Shown here piece by piece: positions 26,243-33,987 of a DNA stretch of 64,000 bases. Position 1 is the first letter of the stretch, and every line of letters begins with the position of its first letter. The notes under the pieces were generated by a model. It ran no database searches. It was not told the origin of the DNA and saw only the letters and a list, made by a program, of their open reading frames with translations. Source of the DNA: Nitratireductor alexandrii (GTDB taxonomy: Bacteria; Pseudomonadota; Alphaproteobacteria; Rhizobiales; Rhizobiaceae); assembly GCF_004000215.1 (NCBI RefSeq), contig NZ_RBVY01000005.1:186001-250000 (forward strand), in the 5' to 3' direction. A program made the translations under genes and the position numbers.

Positions 26243-26269
26243 AAAAAAGGCCGCAACGGGCGCGGCCTT
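26243..26269 (-). terminator. Intrinsic terminator of the polyprenyl-phosphate operon
   Basis: On the minus strand AAGGCCGC pairs with GCGGCCTT around a 7-base loop and is followed by a run of six T residues. It lies 38 bases after the stop of the membrane glycosyltransferase-like gene and closes the leftward operon. Confidence 0.85.
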
Positions 26270-26306
26270 CGATCGGTTTGCGGGGTCCGTCGGCCGGCCG
26301 GCGAAA

Positions 26307-27503
26307 CTACCGGTCCGGCGACAGGTCGAAGCGCGGCCGCCAGCACGCCGCCAGAAGCACGACCATGCCGCCGGTGAAGACGAAATAGAACCGGTCGTCG
26401 GGCAGCGGGAAACTGGCGAACTTGCCCAGCGTGCCGATCGCCAGCGCGAACATGAGCATGTTGGTGCGCGGCGTCATACGCCCGGCGCGCGCCAGCAGCG
26501 CCCAGGCCGCCACAAGCACCAGCAACAGGCCCGGCCAGTCATTGTGCATCAGCGCCACGAGCACGCCGCGCACATAACCGCGAACGAAATCGACGATCGA
26601 GAAGTCGGGCGCGAAGCCGGCCATCGAATTCTGGATCTGGACGCAGGAAAAATAGAAATGCGCCCACCAGCCCGGATGGCCGCCCTGTTTTTGGACCAGG
26701 ATGACGGTCAAAAGCGAGACCGCGAAGGTGGCCAGCATCGGCAGGGCGCGCCAGCGAAACAGCACCGCCGCGATCAACAGCGCGAACACCAGAACGATAT
26801 TGTCCGGCCGGATCAGCACCGACGCGAACAGCAGCCCGTAGGCGGGCAGATCGCGCCCCGAGGCCAGAAGCAGGATCGCCGCCAGCGAGACCAGCGCCAG
26901 AAGCATGTCGGGCGTGACAGCGGTGGTCATATGGGTGTAGTCGGCCACCAGCAAAAACGGCATCGCAAACAGCGCCGCCTGCCAGGCGTCGTTGCGCCCC
27001 AGCCACCACAGGCACAACAATCCGACCCCGATCGACGGCAGGATCGACAACAGGATCGAGCCCGTCGCCAGCCCGGTGAGCGGTTCGAGCCAGCGCAGCA
27101 GCGCCACATAGGCGACCTTGACCCGGTACATCGACAGTTGCGACTGGAAGTCCTCGGGATTTTCCCACTGGTTCAAATTGTACGGATTGCTGAATTTCAG
27201 GTGGTAGAGCTGCGATTCGCGCGCGCCGGGCTCGATCACCGCCCAGGTTTCGCGATGCAGCTCCGCCGCCTCCGTATGCCGGTTTTCGAGCGCGGAGGCG
27301 ACATAGGCGACCATGTCCCAATTGTAGTCGGGCCGCACCCAGGCATAAAGCGCCGTCCCCAGGATGACGGCCACCATGAAGACGGCCGCCAGCCTGTCGA
27401 AGATCGTCTTGGTCGCGATCCGGCCGAGCAGCGCCCCTACGACCGGCGTGGTGAGCGCCCAGCCGATCAGGCTGCTGCGCTCGGCCCGTTGCGCTGTGTT
27501 CAT
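26307..27503 (-). CDS. Polytopic membrane protein, GT-C glycosyltransferase-like
   Basis: A 398-residue protein with about 10-11 hydrophobic helices. After the first helix a periplasmic loop has acidic residues (VRPDYNWDMVAYV), the usual place for the catalytic Asp in GT-C enzymes of the ArnT/PMT/arabinosyltransferase kind. The ATG at 27503 has GGGGAG 8 bases upstream. As the last gene of an operon making what looks like a polyprenyl-phosphate pentose, it is a good candidate for the transferase that uses this lipid-linked donor outside the membrane. The acceptor is unknown and the GT-C call rests on topology and the acidic loop. Confidence 0.65.
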   Translation of the reverse strand: MNTAQRAERSSLIGWALTTPVVGALLGRIATKTIFDRLAAVFMVAVILGTALYAWVRPDYNWDMVAYVASALENRHTEAAELHRETWAVIEPGARESQLYHLKFSNPYNLNQWENPEDFQSQLSMYRVKVAYVALLRWLEPLTGLATGSILLSILPSIGVGLLCLWWLGRNDAWQAALFAMPFLLVADYTHMTTAVTPDMLLALVSLAAILLLASGRDLPAYGLLFASVLIRPDNIVLVFALLIAAVLFRWRALPMLATFAVSLLTVILVQKQGGHPGWWAHFYFSCVQIQNSMAGFAPDFSIVDFVRGYVRGVLVALMHNDWPGLLLVLVAAWALLARAGRMTPRTNMLMFALAIGTLGKFASFPLPDDRFYFVFTGGMVVLLAACWRPRFDLSPDR

Positions 27504-27532
27504 CTCGAAACTCCCCGCCCCTTTCAGCGTCC

Positions 27533-29005
27533 TCAGGACATCTGGCTTTTCACGAAATCCTTCACGATCGCGACGATGCCGCGCCCGAGCAGGCTGTCGA
27601 GCGCGTCGACGAAGGCATCGACATGCTCGCGGCCGCAAATCAGCGGCGGCTCGAGCCGGATGACGTTGCGGTTATATTCGGTGAAGGCGACCAGAACGTC
27701 GTGGTCGCGCAAAAGCAGCGCGCCGACGAAGCCCGACAGAGAGCCCTTGAGCTTGTCGTCGAGCACGCCGACCAGCGGCCGCAGCACCATCGGCAGGGTC
27801 TGCGAAAAATCCTGGAATTCCAGGCCGACCATGAAGCCCCTGCCCCGCACATCCTTGATGATCTTGGGATATTTGTCCTTCAGCGCGTTCAGCCTTTCGA
27901 GCAGATAGGCGCCGGTGTCGGCGGCATTGTCGATCAGGCCCTCGTCGTAAAGGATGTTCATCGCCTCGATCGCGGTGATCGACGCCTCGCCGATGCCGCC
28001 GAAGGTGGCCGCGGCGTGGATCATCGCCGTCTTCGGCGTGCCGTAGGCCTTCATGTAGATTTCGCGGCGGGCGATCATCGCCGCCATCGCCGTCTTGCCG
28101 CCGCCGAGCGACTTGGCAAGCGCGGTGATGTCGGGCACGACGCCGTAATGCTCGAAGGCGTAGAAGCGGCCGGTGCGCCCGAAGCCGCACTGCACCTCGT
28201 CGGCGACCCAGATCACCCCGTACTGATCGCACAGCGCCCTGAGCTTGACCCAGAATTCGGCCGGCGCCTGAACGATGCCGCCGCCGCCCTGGACCGTCTC
28301 GAGCACGATGGTGCCGATCTCCGGATCGGACCGGAAGGCGCGCTCGATCGCGTCGATATCGCCGAACGGGACGCGCACATTATCGCCCGGCAGGCGGAAG
28401 TCGGCGCGGTAGAGCTGGCCGTCGGTGATCGCCAGAACGCCCTTGGTCTTGCCGTGGAAGGAATTTTCCGCATAGACCATCTTCGGTCGCTTGGGACCGG
28501 CCGCGCGCTCGGCGAGCTTGACAGCGGCTTCCATCGCCTCCGATCCGGACGAGCCCAAAAACACCATGTCGAGATCGCCGGGCGAGCACTGCGCGAGATT
28601 GTGCGCGAACGCGGCAGCGTATTGCGACATGAAGGCGATCGCGATCTCGTGGCGCTTCTCGTCCTGGAATTTCTTGCGCGCCTCGAGCAGGCGCGGATGG
28701 TTGTGGCCGAAGGCGAGCGATCCGAACCCGCCGAAGAAGTCGAGGATCTTACGACCGTTCTGGTCGACATAATACATGCCCTCGGCGCGCTCGATCTTCA
28801 CCTTGTGGAATCCGAGCAGCTTCATGAAATGAAGCTGGCCGGGATTGAGGTGCGCCTTGAACAATTCCGTCATGCGCGGCACGTCGAGCGCCTTGGCGTC
28901 CTCGACCGACAAAAGGTCCGGCTTGGGCAGTTTTGCCGGGGCGAGTTCGGGCGCGTCCACCACGGCGCGCGCGGTCTTAATTTCGGGCTTTGCCATCACG
29001 GTCAT
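27533..29005 (-). CDS. Class III PLP-dependent aminotransferase
   Basis: A 490-residue class III (ornithine/putrescine type) aminotransferase. PLP-site landmarks are FLGSSGSEAMEAA, NSFHGKTKG, VIWVADEVQCGFGRTG and the Schiff-base Lys in ALAKSLGGGK. The start is taken as the ATG at 29005 with AGGGA upstream; another ATG at 29020 overlaps the epimerase stop as ATGA and would make 495 residues. It is embedded between an epimerase and a membrane glycosyltransferase, which is unusual for this family. It may aminate a sugar or keto intermediate made by the operon, or supply an unrelated amine. The substrate is open. Confidence 0.85.
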   Translation of the reverse strand: MTVMAKPEIKTARAVVDAPELAPAKLPKPDLLSVEDAKALDVPRMTELFKAHLNPGQLHFMKLLGFHKVKIERAEGMYYVDQNGRKILDFFGGFGSLAFGHNHPRLLEARKKFQDEKRHEIAIAFMSQYAAAFAHNLAQCSPGDLDMVFLGSSGSEAMEAAVKLAERAAGPKRPKMVYAENSFHGKTKGVLAITDGQLYRADFRLPGDNVRVPFGDIDAIERAFRSDPEIGTIVLETVQGGGGIVQAPAEFWVKLRALCDQYGVIWVADEVQCGFGRTGRFYAFEHYGVVPDITALAKSLGGGKTAMAAMIARREIYMKAYGTPKTAMIHAAATFGGIGEASITAIEAMNILYDEGLIDNAADTGAYLLERLNALKDKYPKIIKDVRGRGFMVGLEFQDFSQTLPMVLRPLVGVLDDKLKGSLSGFVGALLLRDHDVLVAFTEYNRNVIRLEPPLICGREHVDAFVDALDSLLGRGIVAIVKDFVKSQMS

Positions 29006-29016
29006 CTGTCTATCCC

Positions 29017-30024
29017 TCATTCCGCCGGCTGCAGGGTTGCGGGCACGGCGCGTCCCTCGCGCTTGGCGCGATATTCGTCATAGGCGGCGATCAGCATGTC
29101 GCCATCGTTGTATGCGGGCACCCAGCCCAGCTCGCGCTCGCCCTTCGACACGTCGAGCACGCACATCTCGTCGGCGATCAGATATTGCTCGGGATCCATC
29201 AGCGGCAGATTGATCAGGTCGAGAAAGTCGAGCGTGCGCTTGACCGCCCAGCCGGGCGTCGGCAGCAGAAAGGATTTCGATCCGGCGTGGCGAACCAGGT
29301 CGCCGAGCAGCTTGCGCACCGGCGGCGGGTTGAGCGAGCCGAGATTATAGGCCTCGTTGGGCACGCCCGCCTTCCAGCCGAGCCTGGCCGCCTCGGCGCA
29401 ATCGAACACCGAGATGAACTGGTACGGGTTCCTGCCCGAGCCGATCATCGGCACCGGCAGGTTGAGGTCGACCAGCTTGAACAGTTTTTCCAGAATACCG
29501 AGCCGGCCCGGCCCGATGATCAGCCGCGGCCTGAACAGCGATATCCTCATGCCGCGCGCGCGCCATTCGGCGGCGAGTTCCTCGGTCTTGAGCTTCGACA
29601 GCCCGTATTCGCCGAGCGGGTTGGCCGGATGGTCCTCGGTCTGCGGCCACACGAATGTATGGCCGTAGATCATGTCGGTGGTGAAATGCACCAGCCGCCC
29701 GCACCCCTTCACATCCATTTCCTGGATGATGTTTTCCGTGCCGTGGTAATTGACCGGCCAGAAGAAATCGTGCCGCTTGGCCCGCACCTGGATCGGCGAC
29801 AGCATCTTGGCCGACAGGTTGTAGACCATGTCGTCGGCCTTCAGCCCGACCGCGGCGACCGAGGCCTTGTCGGTGACGTCGCAATGCACGAACTGCGCCT
29901 GGCCGTAATGGGGCAGCTCGCTGCGCACGATATCGGCGACGATCACCTCCTGGCCCTCGGCCAGAAGTTTCGGGGCAAGATGGCGGCCGACGAATCCGTC
30001 GCCGCCGAAAATCACATGTCTCAT
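29017..30024 (-). CDS. NAD-dependent epimerase/dehydratase (extended SDR)
   Basis: A 335-residue extended SDR enzyme with the nucleotide-binding start HVIFGGDGFVGRHLAPKL, a TTDMIYGHT catalytic Ser/Thr region and the YGLSK (YxxxK) pair. It starts at an ATG overlapping the stop of the SMR-like gene (ATGA) and ends overlapping the aminotransferase start region. In mycobacteria the second step after DprE1 is done by the classical SDR DprE2; here an extended SDR may play that reductase/epimerase part. This is an inference from operon position. It could equally act on a nucleotide sugar. Confidence 0.82.
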   Translation of the reverse strand: MRHVIFGGDGFVGRHLAPKLLAEGQEVIVADIVRSELPHYGQAQFVHCDVTDKASVAAVGLKADDMVYNLSAKMLSPIQVRAKRHDFFWPVNYHGTENIIQEMDVKGCGRLVHFTTDMIYGHTFVWPQTEDHPANPLGEYGLSKLKTEELAAEWRARGMRISLFRPRLIIGPGRLGILEKLFKLVDLNLPVPMIGSGRNPYQFISVFDCAEAARLGWKAGVPNEAYNLGSLNPPPVRKLLGDLVRHAGSKSFLLPTPGWAVKRTLDFLDLINLPLMDPEQYLIADEMCVLDVSKGERELGWVPAYNDGDMLIAAYDEYRAKREGRAVPATLQPAE

Positions 30025-30452
30025 CGGGTCAACTCGCTGGTCTGAACGGTCGGGGAAGAAGCGGCGGCCGGCGCGTCGTGCGTGCGCCCGCTCTGGGCGA
30101 TCAGCACGGTGCCGACGCAGATGAAGGCGATGCCGGCGATCCTGAGCGCGTTCAAATCCTCGCGGAAGACGAAATAGGCAAACACCGCCACCGCGACGTA
30201 AGCCAGGCTCAGGAAGGGATAGGCGAAGGACAGCTCCACCTTCGACAGCACGAACAGATGCGACGCCATCGAGATCACGAAGGTCAGCAGCCCGAAAAAC
30301 ACCCACGGGCTGAACACGATCTGCAGGATCTTCAGGATCGGATTGACGCCGGCGAAGGAGAGCGGCCCCAGCGTCATCATGCCGTGTTTCAGCATGAGCT
30401 GGGCCGCAGCATTGGTCATCACCGTAAACAGTATGAAGCCGATATATTTCAT
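30021..30452 (-). CDS. SMR/EamA-like four-helix membrane protein
   Basis: A 143-residue protein with four hydrophobic helices, beginning MKYIGFILFTVMTNAAAQ, of the small multidrug resistance/EamA-like type that includes ArnE/ArnF, the flippases of undecaprenyl-phosphate aminoarabinose. In an operon with lipid-linked sugar enzymes, flipping the polyprenyl-phosphate sugar across the membrane is the natural role. The gene follows a 120-base AT-rich spacer after the oxidase gene, so it may have an extra promoter. A polar, Ala/Ser-rich tail of about 25 residues is not conserved. Confidence 0.75.
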   Translation of the reverse strand: MKYIGFILFTVMTNAAAQLMLKHGMMTLGPLSFAGVNPILKILQIVFSPWVFFGLLTFVISMASHLFVLSKVELSFAYPFLSLAYVAVAVFAYFVFREDLNALRIAGIAFICVGTVLIAQSGRTHDAPAAASSPTVQTSELTR

Positions 30453-30572
30453 GTCACCACCACATTCACGCTCGACATAATATCAAAATAAGAAATAATC
30501 GTGAATCTCATTTATTTTTCTGAATGAAAAACAAATATACTTATTGATAACCATATTTATTTCCAATTTTAT
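30453..30572. promoter_or_regulatory. AT-rich spacer inside the polyprenyl-phosphate operon
   Basis: A 120-base stretch strikingly AT-rich for this genome, with the short dyad TTTTTC-TGAAT-GAAAAA at 30515-30531. It interrupts an otherwise overlapping gene series and probably holds a promoter for the SMR-like gene, or marks a junction where two gene blocks were joined. Confidence 0.45.
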
Positions 30573-31922
30573 CTATTCCGCAGCCGTTCGAGCCGGTTCG
30601 GCGGCAGCCAGGCCGTCGGTCACCGTGCGCCGCCAGAAATCCGACATGAAAGCGGGGTCGCGCAGCGCCTCGACCTGCCGCCAGGCCGGAAACGAGGCCG
30701 AAAAGACCTCCGGCGTCATCAAGGCGTGTTTGTAGGGATTGACCGCGCCACCGGCCGAAACGGTGATGCGGTCGAGCTCTGCGAGCAAGGACAGGGTGCG
30801 CGCGCCGAGATCGGGAAAGTCGAGCGTCAGCGTGTAGCCGGGGCGCGGGAACGACATCAGCCCCGGCGACGGCTGATCGCCGAACCGCTTGAGCACGGTC
30901 AGGAACGAGCCCTGGCCGGCCCGGCGCGCCGCCGCCAGCAGGGCCGGAACCGCCTCGCGCGCCGTATCGGTGGGAATGGCGCTTTGGTGCTGGTGCAGTC
31001 CGCGCGGCCCATAAAGCCGGTTCCAGTCGGCCACGCCGTCGAGCGGAAAGAAGAAACCGCGCGCGCCGACCCGCCCGCTGCCGCGCGCCGTCTTGGCCCG
31101 GTAGGCCGCGTTGAACAGCTTAAGCGCCGGCCGGTTGAGCAGATTGAGCGGCGGCTGGAACGGCACTTTCAGCCGCGCCCGGCGCACCTCGTAGCGCAGC
31201 GTCCCGCTGTCGGCGTGATTGCCGGTCAACAAAAGCCCCCGCCCCGCCTTGGCGCCGGCGGCGAGCTGATCGATCCAGGCAACCGCGTATTCGTTGGCCG
31301 CGTCGGCCGCCTCGGCCAGCGCGAAATAGTCGTCGAGCCGGTCGAAGGGGCGCACCTTCTGCTCGATGTCGAGCGCGCCAACCCGCATCAGTCGGATCGA
31401 GGCCCCGGTGATCAGCCCGGTCATGCCCATTCCGCCAATCGTGGCGCGAAAAAGATCGGCATTCGCGTCGGCGCGGCATGTGAGCGCGCGTCCGTCGGAG
31501 CGCAGCAGGCTAAGCGCCTCGACATGGCTGCCGAACGTGCCGCGGCGATGGTGGTTCTTGCCGTGAATGTCGTTGGCGATCGCGCCGCCCAGCGTCACCC
31601 ACTGCGTGCCCGGCAGAACCGGCGGCAGAAAACCGTGCGGGGCGGCATGGGCGATGATGTCGGCCAGGAGCACGCCGGCTTCGGCCTCCAGAATGCCGGT
31701 TTCGGGATCGAACGCGAGGATGCGCGCGGCCGGGCGCATGTCGACCAGCCGGCCATGACTGTTGAGGCAGGTGTCGCCGTAGCTGCGGCCGTTGCCGAAG
31801 GCGAGCAGGCTTTCCGCCGCCGCCTTTCCGGACGCCAGAAGCCCGGCCGCTTCATCGAACGGCAGCGCCGATTGCCGGGCGGCGTTCGGCCGGCCGAAAC
31901 TCTGCAGGCCGTTTTCCATCAT
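30573..31922 (-). CDS. DprE1-like FAD oxidase (polyprenylphosphoryl-ribose 2'-oxidase type)
   Basis: A 449-residue FAD_binding_4/ALO-type oxidase closely resembling mycobacterial DprE1. The FAD motifs GNGRSYGDTCLN and PVLPGTQWVTLGGAIANDIH plus GKNHHRRGTFGSH are nearly identical to the family. The C-terminal half keeps WNRLYGPRGLHQHQ and the active-site Lys (K398 in NPYKHA). The cysteine targeted by benzothiazinones in mycobacteria is Thr366 here (GYTLTLDFP). DprE1 oxidises C2' of decaprenylphosphoryl-ribose as the first half of epimerisation to arabinose. The start overlaps the HAD-UbiA stop (ATGA). The lipid and the final sugar in this organism are unknown. Confidence 0.88.
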   Translation of the reverse strand: MMENGLQSFGRPNAARQSALPFDEAAGLLASGKAAAESLLAFGNGRSYGDTCLNSHGRLVDMRPAARILAFDPETGILEAEAGVLLADIIAHAAPHGFLPPVLPGTQWVTLGGAIANDIHGKNHHRRGTFGSHVEALSLLRSDGRALTCRADANADLFRATIGGMGMTGLITGASIRLMRVGALDIEQKVRPFDRLDDYFALAEAADAANEYAVAWIDQLAAGAKAGRGLLLTGNHADSGTLRYEVRRARLKVPFQPPLNLLNRPALKLFNAAYRAKTARGSGRVGARGFFFPLDGVADWNRLYGPRGLHQHQSAIPTDTAREAVPALLAAARRAGQGSFLTVLKRFGDQPSPGLMSFPRPGYTLTLDFPDLGARTLSLLAELDRITVSAGGAVNPYKHALMTPEVFSASFPAWRQVEALRDPAFMSDFWRRTVTDGLAAAEPARTAAE

Positions 31923-33352
31923 AGGCTGGCCGCCACCAGCAGCATCGCCCCGAAACCGGCGACGAGCTGGCTGCGCCAGTCGCGGATGATGAACACCACC
32001 GGGTCCTCGTGCATCTCGCCGCGGCGCGCCAGAACCCAGATGCGCATGATGATGTAAAGCACGATCGGCGCCAGCGGCCACACCATCCACGGCTCGCCGT
32101 AGAGTTCGCGCACGCTGCCGGAATCGATGTAGAGCGCAAGCACCAGCACCGCCGCGAACCCCGAGGCGACACCGGACTGGCCGATAATGTCGATATCCTC
32201 GGCCCGATAGCCGCGTCCGGCCAGGCGCACGCCCCGCTCCAGCTCGCCATCGTCGAGTTCGACGAAGCGTTTGACCAGCGCCAGCGACAGGAAGAAGAAG
32301 ATCGAGAAGGCGAGCAGCCAGAACGAGACGTCGGTTCCCGTGGCCGCCGCGCCGCCGAGGATGCGCATGGTGTAGAGGCCGGCGAGCGTCAGCACGTCGA
32401 TCAGGAGCATGCGCTTGAGCGACACCGAATAGGCGGTTGTGGCGACCAGATACCCCGCCAGAACCAGCCAGAACTGCGGATCCAGCAGCGCCGCCAGCAC
32501 CGCGCTGGTCGCCAGCAGGACGACGATGCTGGCAAGGCCGAACGGGATCGACAGTCGCCCGGACGCGAACGGCCGGTTGCGCTTGGTGGGATGTTTGCGG
32601 TCCAGCGCCAGATCGAAGAAATCGTTGATGATGTAGATCGCCGAGGCGGCGGTGCTGAAGGAGAAGAAGGCGATCAGGCAGGCCACGACCATCTCGATGT
32701 TGAGATATTCGTGCGACAGCACCATCGGCACCGCGATCAGCGTGTTCTTCAGCCATTGATGCACGCGCAGCATCTTGACGACGGCGCGCAGGTCCGGCCG
32801 CTCGCCGGGCACGAGCTCGCAACCATGGGCGGCCTGCCAGCGCGCGGCCGCGCGATCGGGCGCGACCACGATCGATTCGCGGGCGGCACCGAACACCTGC
32901 AGGTCATGACGGCTGTTGCCGACATAGTCGAACCCGCCATCGCCGAAAGTCTCGACAAGCCGCGCCCGCTTGCGCGACGAGGTCAAATTGACCCCGCCCT
33001 CGGTCGCCAGAACGTCGTCGAACAGGCCCAGATGCGCGGCGATCGCGGCGGCGAATTTGCGCGGCGTGCCGGTCGCCAGGATGATGCGGCGCCCGGCCGC
33101 CTTTTCCTCCGCCAGCCGCGCCGTCACCGCCGCGCGGTAAGGCAGGCTCGCCGGATCGATGTCGACGCGCGCCGCGATCTCGTTCTTGAGCCGCGCGGGA
33201 CCGCCCAGCAGCCAGAACGGCACCAGGAGGAAGGCGAGCGGGTGCTGGCGCAGCAGCAGGAAAAGCCCTTCCCACAACAGGTCCGTCGCGATCAGCGTGC
33301 CGTCGAGATCGACGGCAAGCGGGATGGCGGTTCGGTCGGCGCGAGCATCCAT
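31919..33352 (-). CDS. HAD phosphatase-UbiA prenyltransferase fusion (DPPR synthase type)
   Basis: A 477-residue fusion. Residues 10-190 form a HAD hydrolase (DLDGTL with D15/D17; ILATGTPRKFA; FDYVGNSRHD). Residues 195-477 form a UbiA membrane prenyltransferase with about 8 helices and the prenyl-diphosphate motif NDFFDLALD (243-251), followed by RKHPTKRNRPFASG, which matches decaprenyl-phosphate phosphoribosyltransferase. Such an enzyme would make polyprenylphosphoryl-5-phosphoribose and the HAD domain would remove the 5-phosphate, giving the substrate of the next gene's DprE1-like oxidase. Azorhizobium NoeC is a related UbiA protein used for Nod-factor arabinosylation. The ATG at 33352 has AAGG about 9 bases upstream. 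Confidence 0.87.
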   Translation of the reverse strand: MDARADRTAIPLAVDLDGTLIATDLLWEGLFLLLRQHPLAFLLVPFWLLGGPARLKNEIAARVDIDPASLPYRAAVTARLAEEKAAGRRIILATGTPRKFAAAIAAHLGLFDDVLATEGGVNLTSSRKRARLVETFGDGGFDYVGNSRHDLQVFGAARESIVVAPDRAAARWQAAHGCELVPGERPDLRAVVKMLRVHQWLKNTLIAVPMVLSHEYLNIEMVVACLIAFFSFSTAASAIYIINDFFDLALDRKHPTKRNRPFASGRLSIPFGLASIVVLLATSAVLAALLDPQFWLVLAGYLVATTAYSVSLKRMLLIDVLTLAGLYTMRILGGAAATGTDVSFWLLAFSIFFFLSLALVKRFVELDDGELERGVRLAGRGYRAEDIDIIGQSGVASGFAAVLVLALYIDSGSVRELYGEPWMVWPLAPIVLYIIMRIWVLARRGEMHEDPVVFIIRDWRSQLVAGFGAMLLVAASL

Positions 33353-33513
33353 ATCGAGCAACCTTCACAAGCAGGGCACACCAATCTTCAGGTGCGCCGT
33401 CTGGCGAAGGTCTAGCCGCAGTTGCCCTACAAAAAGCTGAATCCGGGCCGCGAAGTCGCCCGCGCCGGGCGGCTTTTCGAAACCCAGGCTTAACAGGCGG
33501 TTAGCCGGAAAGA

Positions 33514-33539
33514 TAAAAGGCCGGACAAAGGCCCGGCCT
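33514..33539 (-). terminator. Intrinsic terminator after the small secreted protein gene
   Basis: On the minus strand AGGCCGG pairs with CCGGCCT around an 8-base loop and is followed by TTTTATCT. It lies 26 bases after the stop codon of the 87-residue gene. Confidence 0.75.
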
Positions 33540-33564
33540 CTGGCTGCGATGATGGCGCAGGCGG

Positions 33565-33828
33565 CTAGCGGATACGCCCGCGCCCGCCGCTTATCTCGAC
33601 CGCCTCGGTGCCGGTCAGCGCCTCGCGGTCGCCGTTCGGCATGGTGACGAAACAGCCATTGGGGCAGAACTGCACCGTTTCGCCGCCCGCCAGAACGAGC
33701 TCGCTCTGTGTGCCGCCTTCGGTGACGATCACCGTACGCGGTTCCGAATCGCGGTTGACGATGCTGGCGGCGAAGGCCGGTCCGCCCGCGACAAGCAGGG
33801 CTGCGAGGATCATGATGGGTCGTTTCAT
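33565..33828 (-). CDS. Small secreted protein (87 aa), unknown
   Basis: An 87-residue protein with a clear signal peptide (MKRPIMILAALLVAGGPAFA, cleavage after AFA) and a mature part containing SEPRTVIVTEGG, LVLAGGETVQFCPNGC and FVTMPNGD. The two close cysteines may form a disulfide. Similar small periplasmic beta-rich proteins are common in Hyphomicrobiales without assigned function. The ATG at 33828 is the one directly before the signal; a longer frame upstream is not convincing. It ends in front of a terminator, so it is a monocistronic unit. Confidence 0.75.
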   Translation of the reverse strand: MKRPIMILAALLVAGGPAFAASIVNRDSEPRTVIVTEGGTQSELVLAGGETVQFCPNGCFVTMPNGDREALTGTEAVEISGGRGRIR

Positions 33829-33987
33829 CTGTCGGATCCGGTGTTTCCACCGCCTCTTGTGGGGTTCGACGAGCCGAAGCTCGGCTTTTGACCCAGTGTA
33901 TAGGGCTTCCATGCTGAACGGCAACTGAACGTCGCGATTAGGCCCGATTGCCGCTGGAACCCGCGTAATCGCCACCCGGGCCCGGCC

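Noticed and set aside
30515-30531. TTTTTC/GAAAAA hairpin as a terminator of the oxidase gene
   Set aside because: Stem is purely A/T apart from one pair and would be weak; more likely part of an AT-rich promoter.
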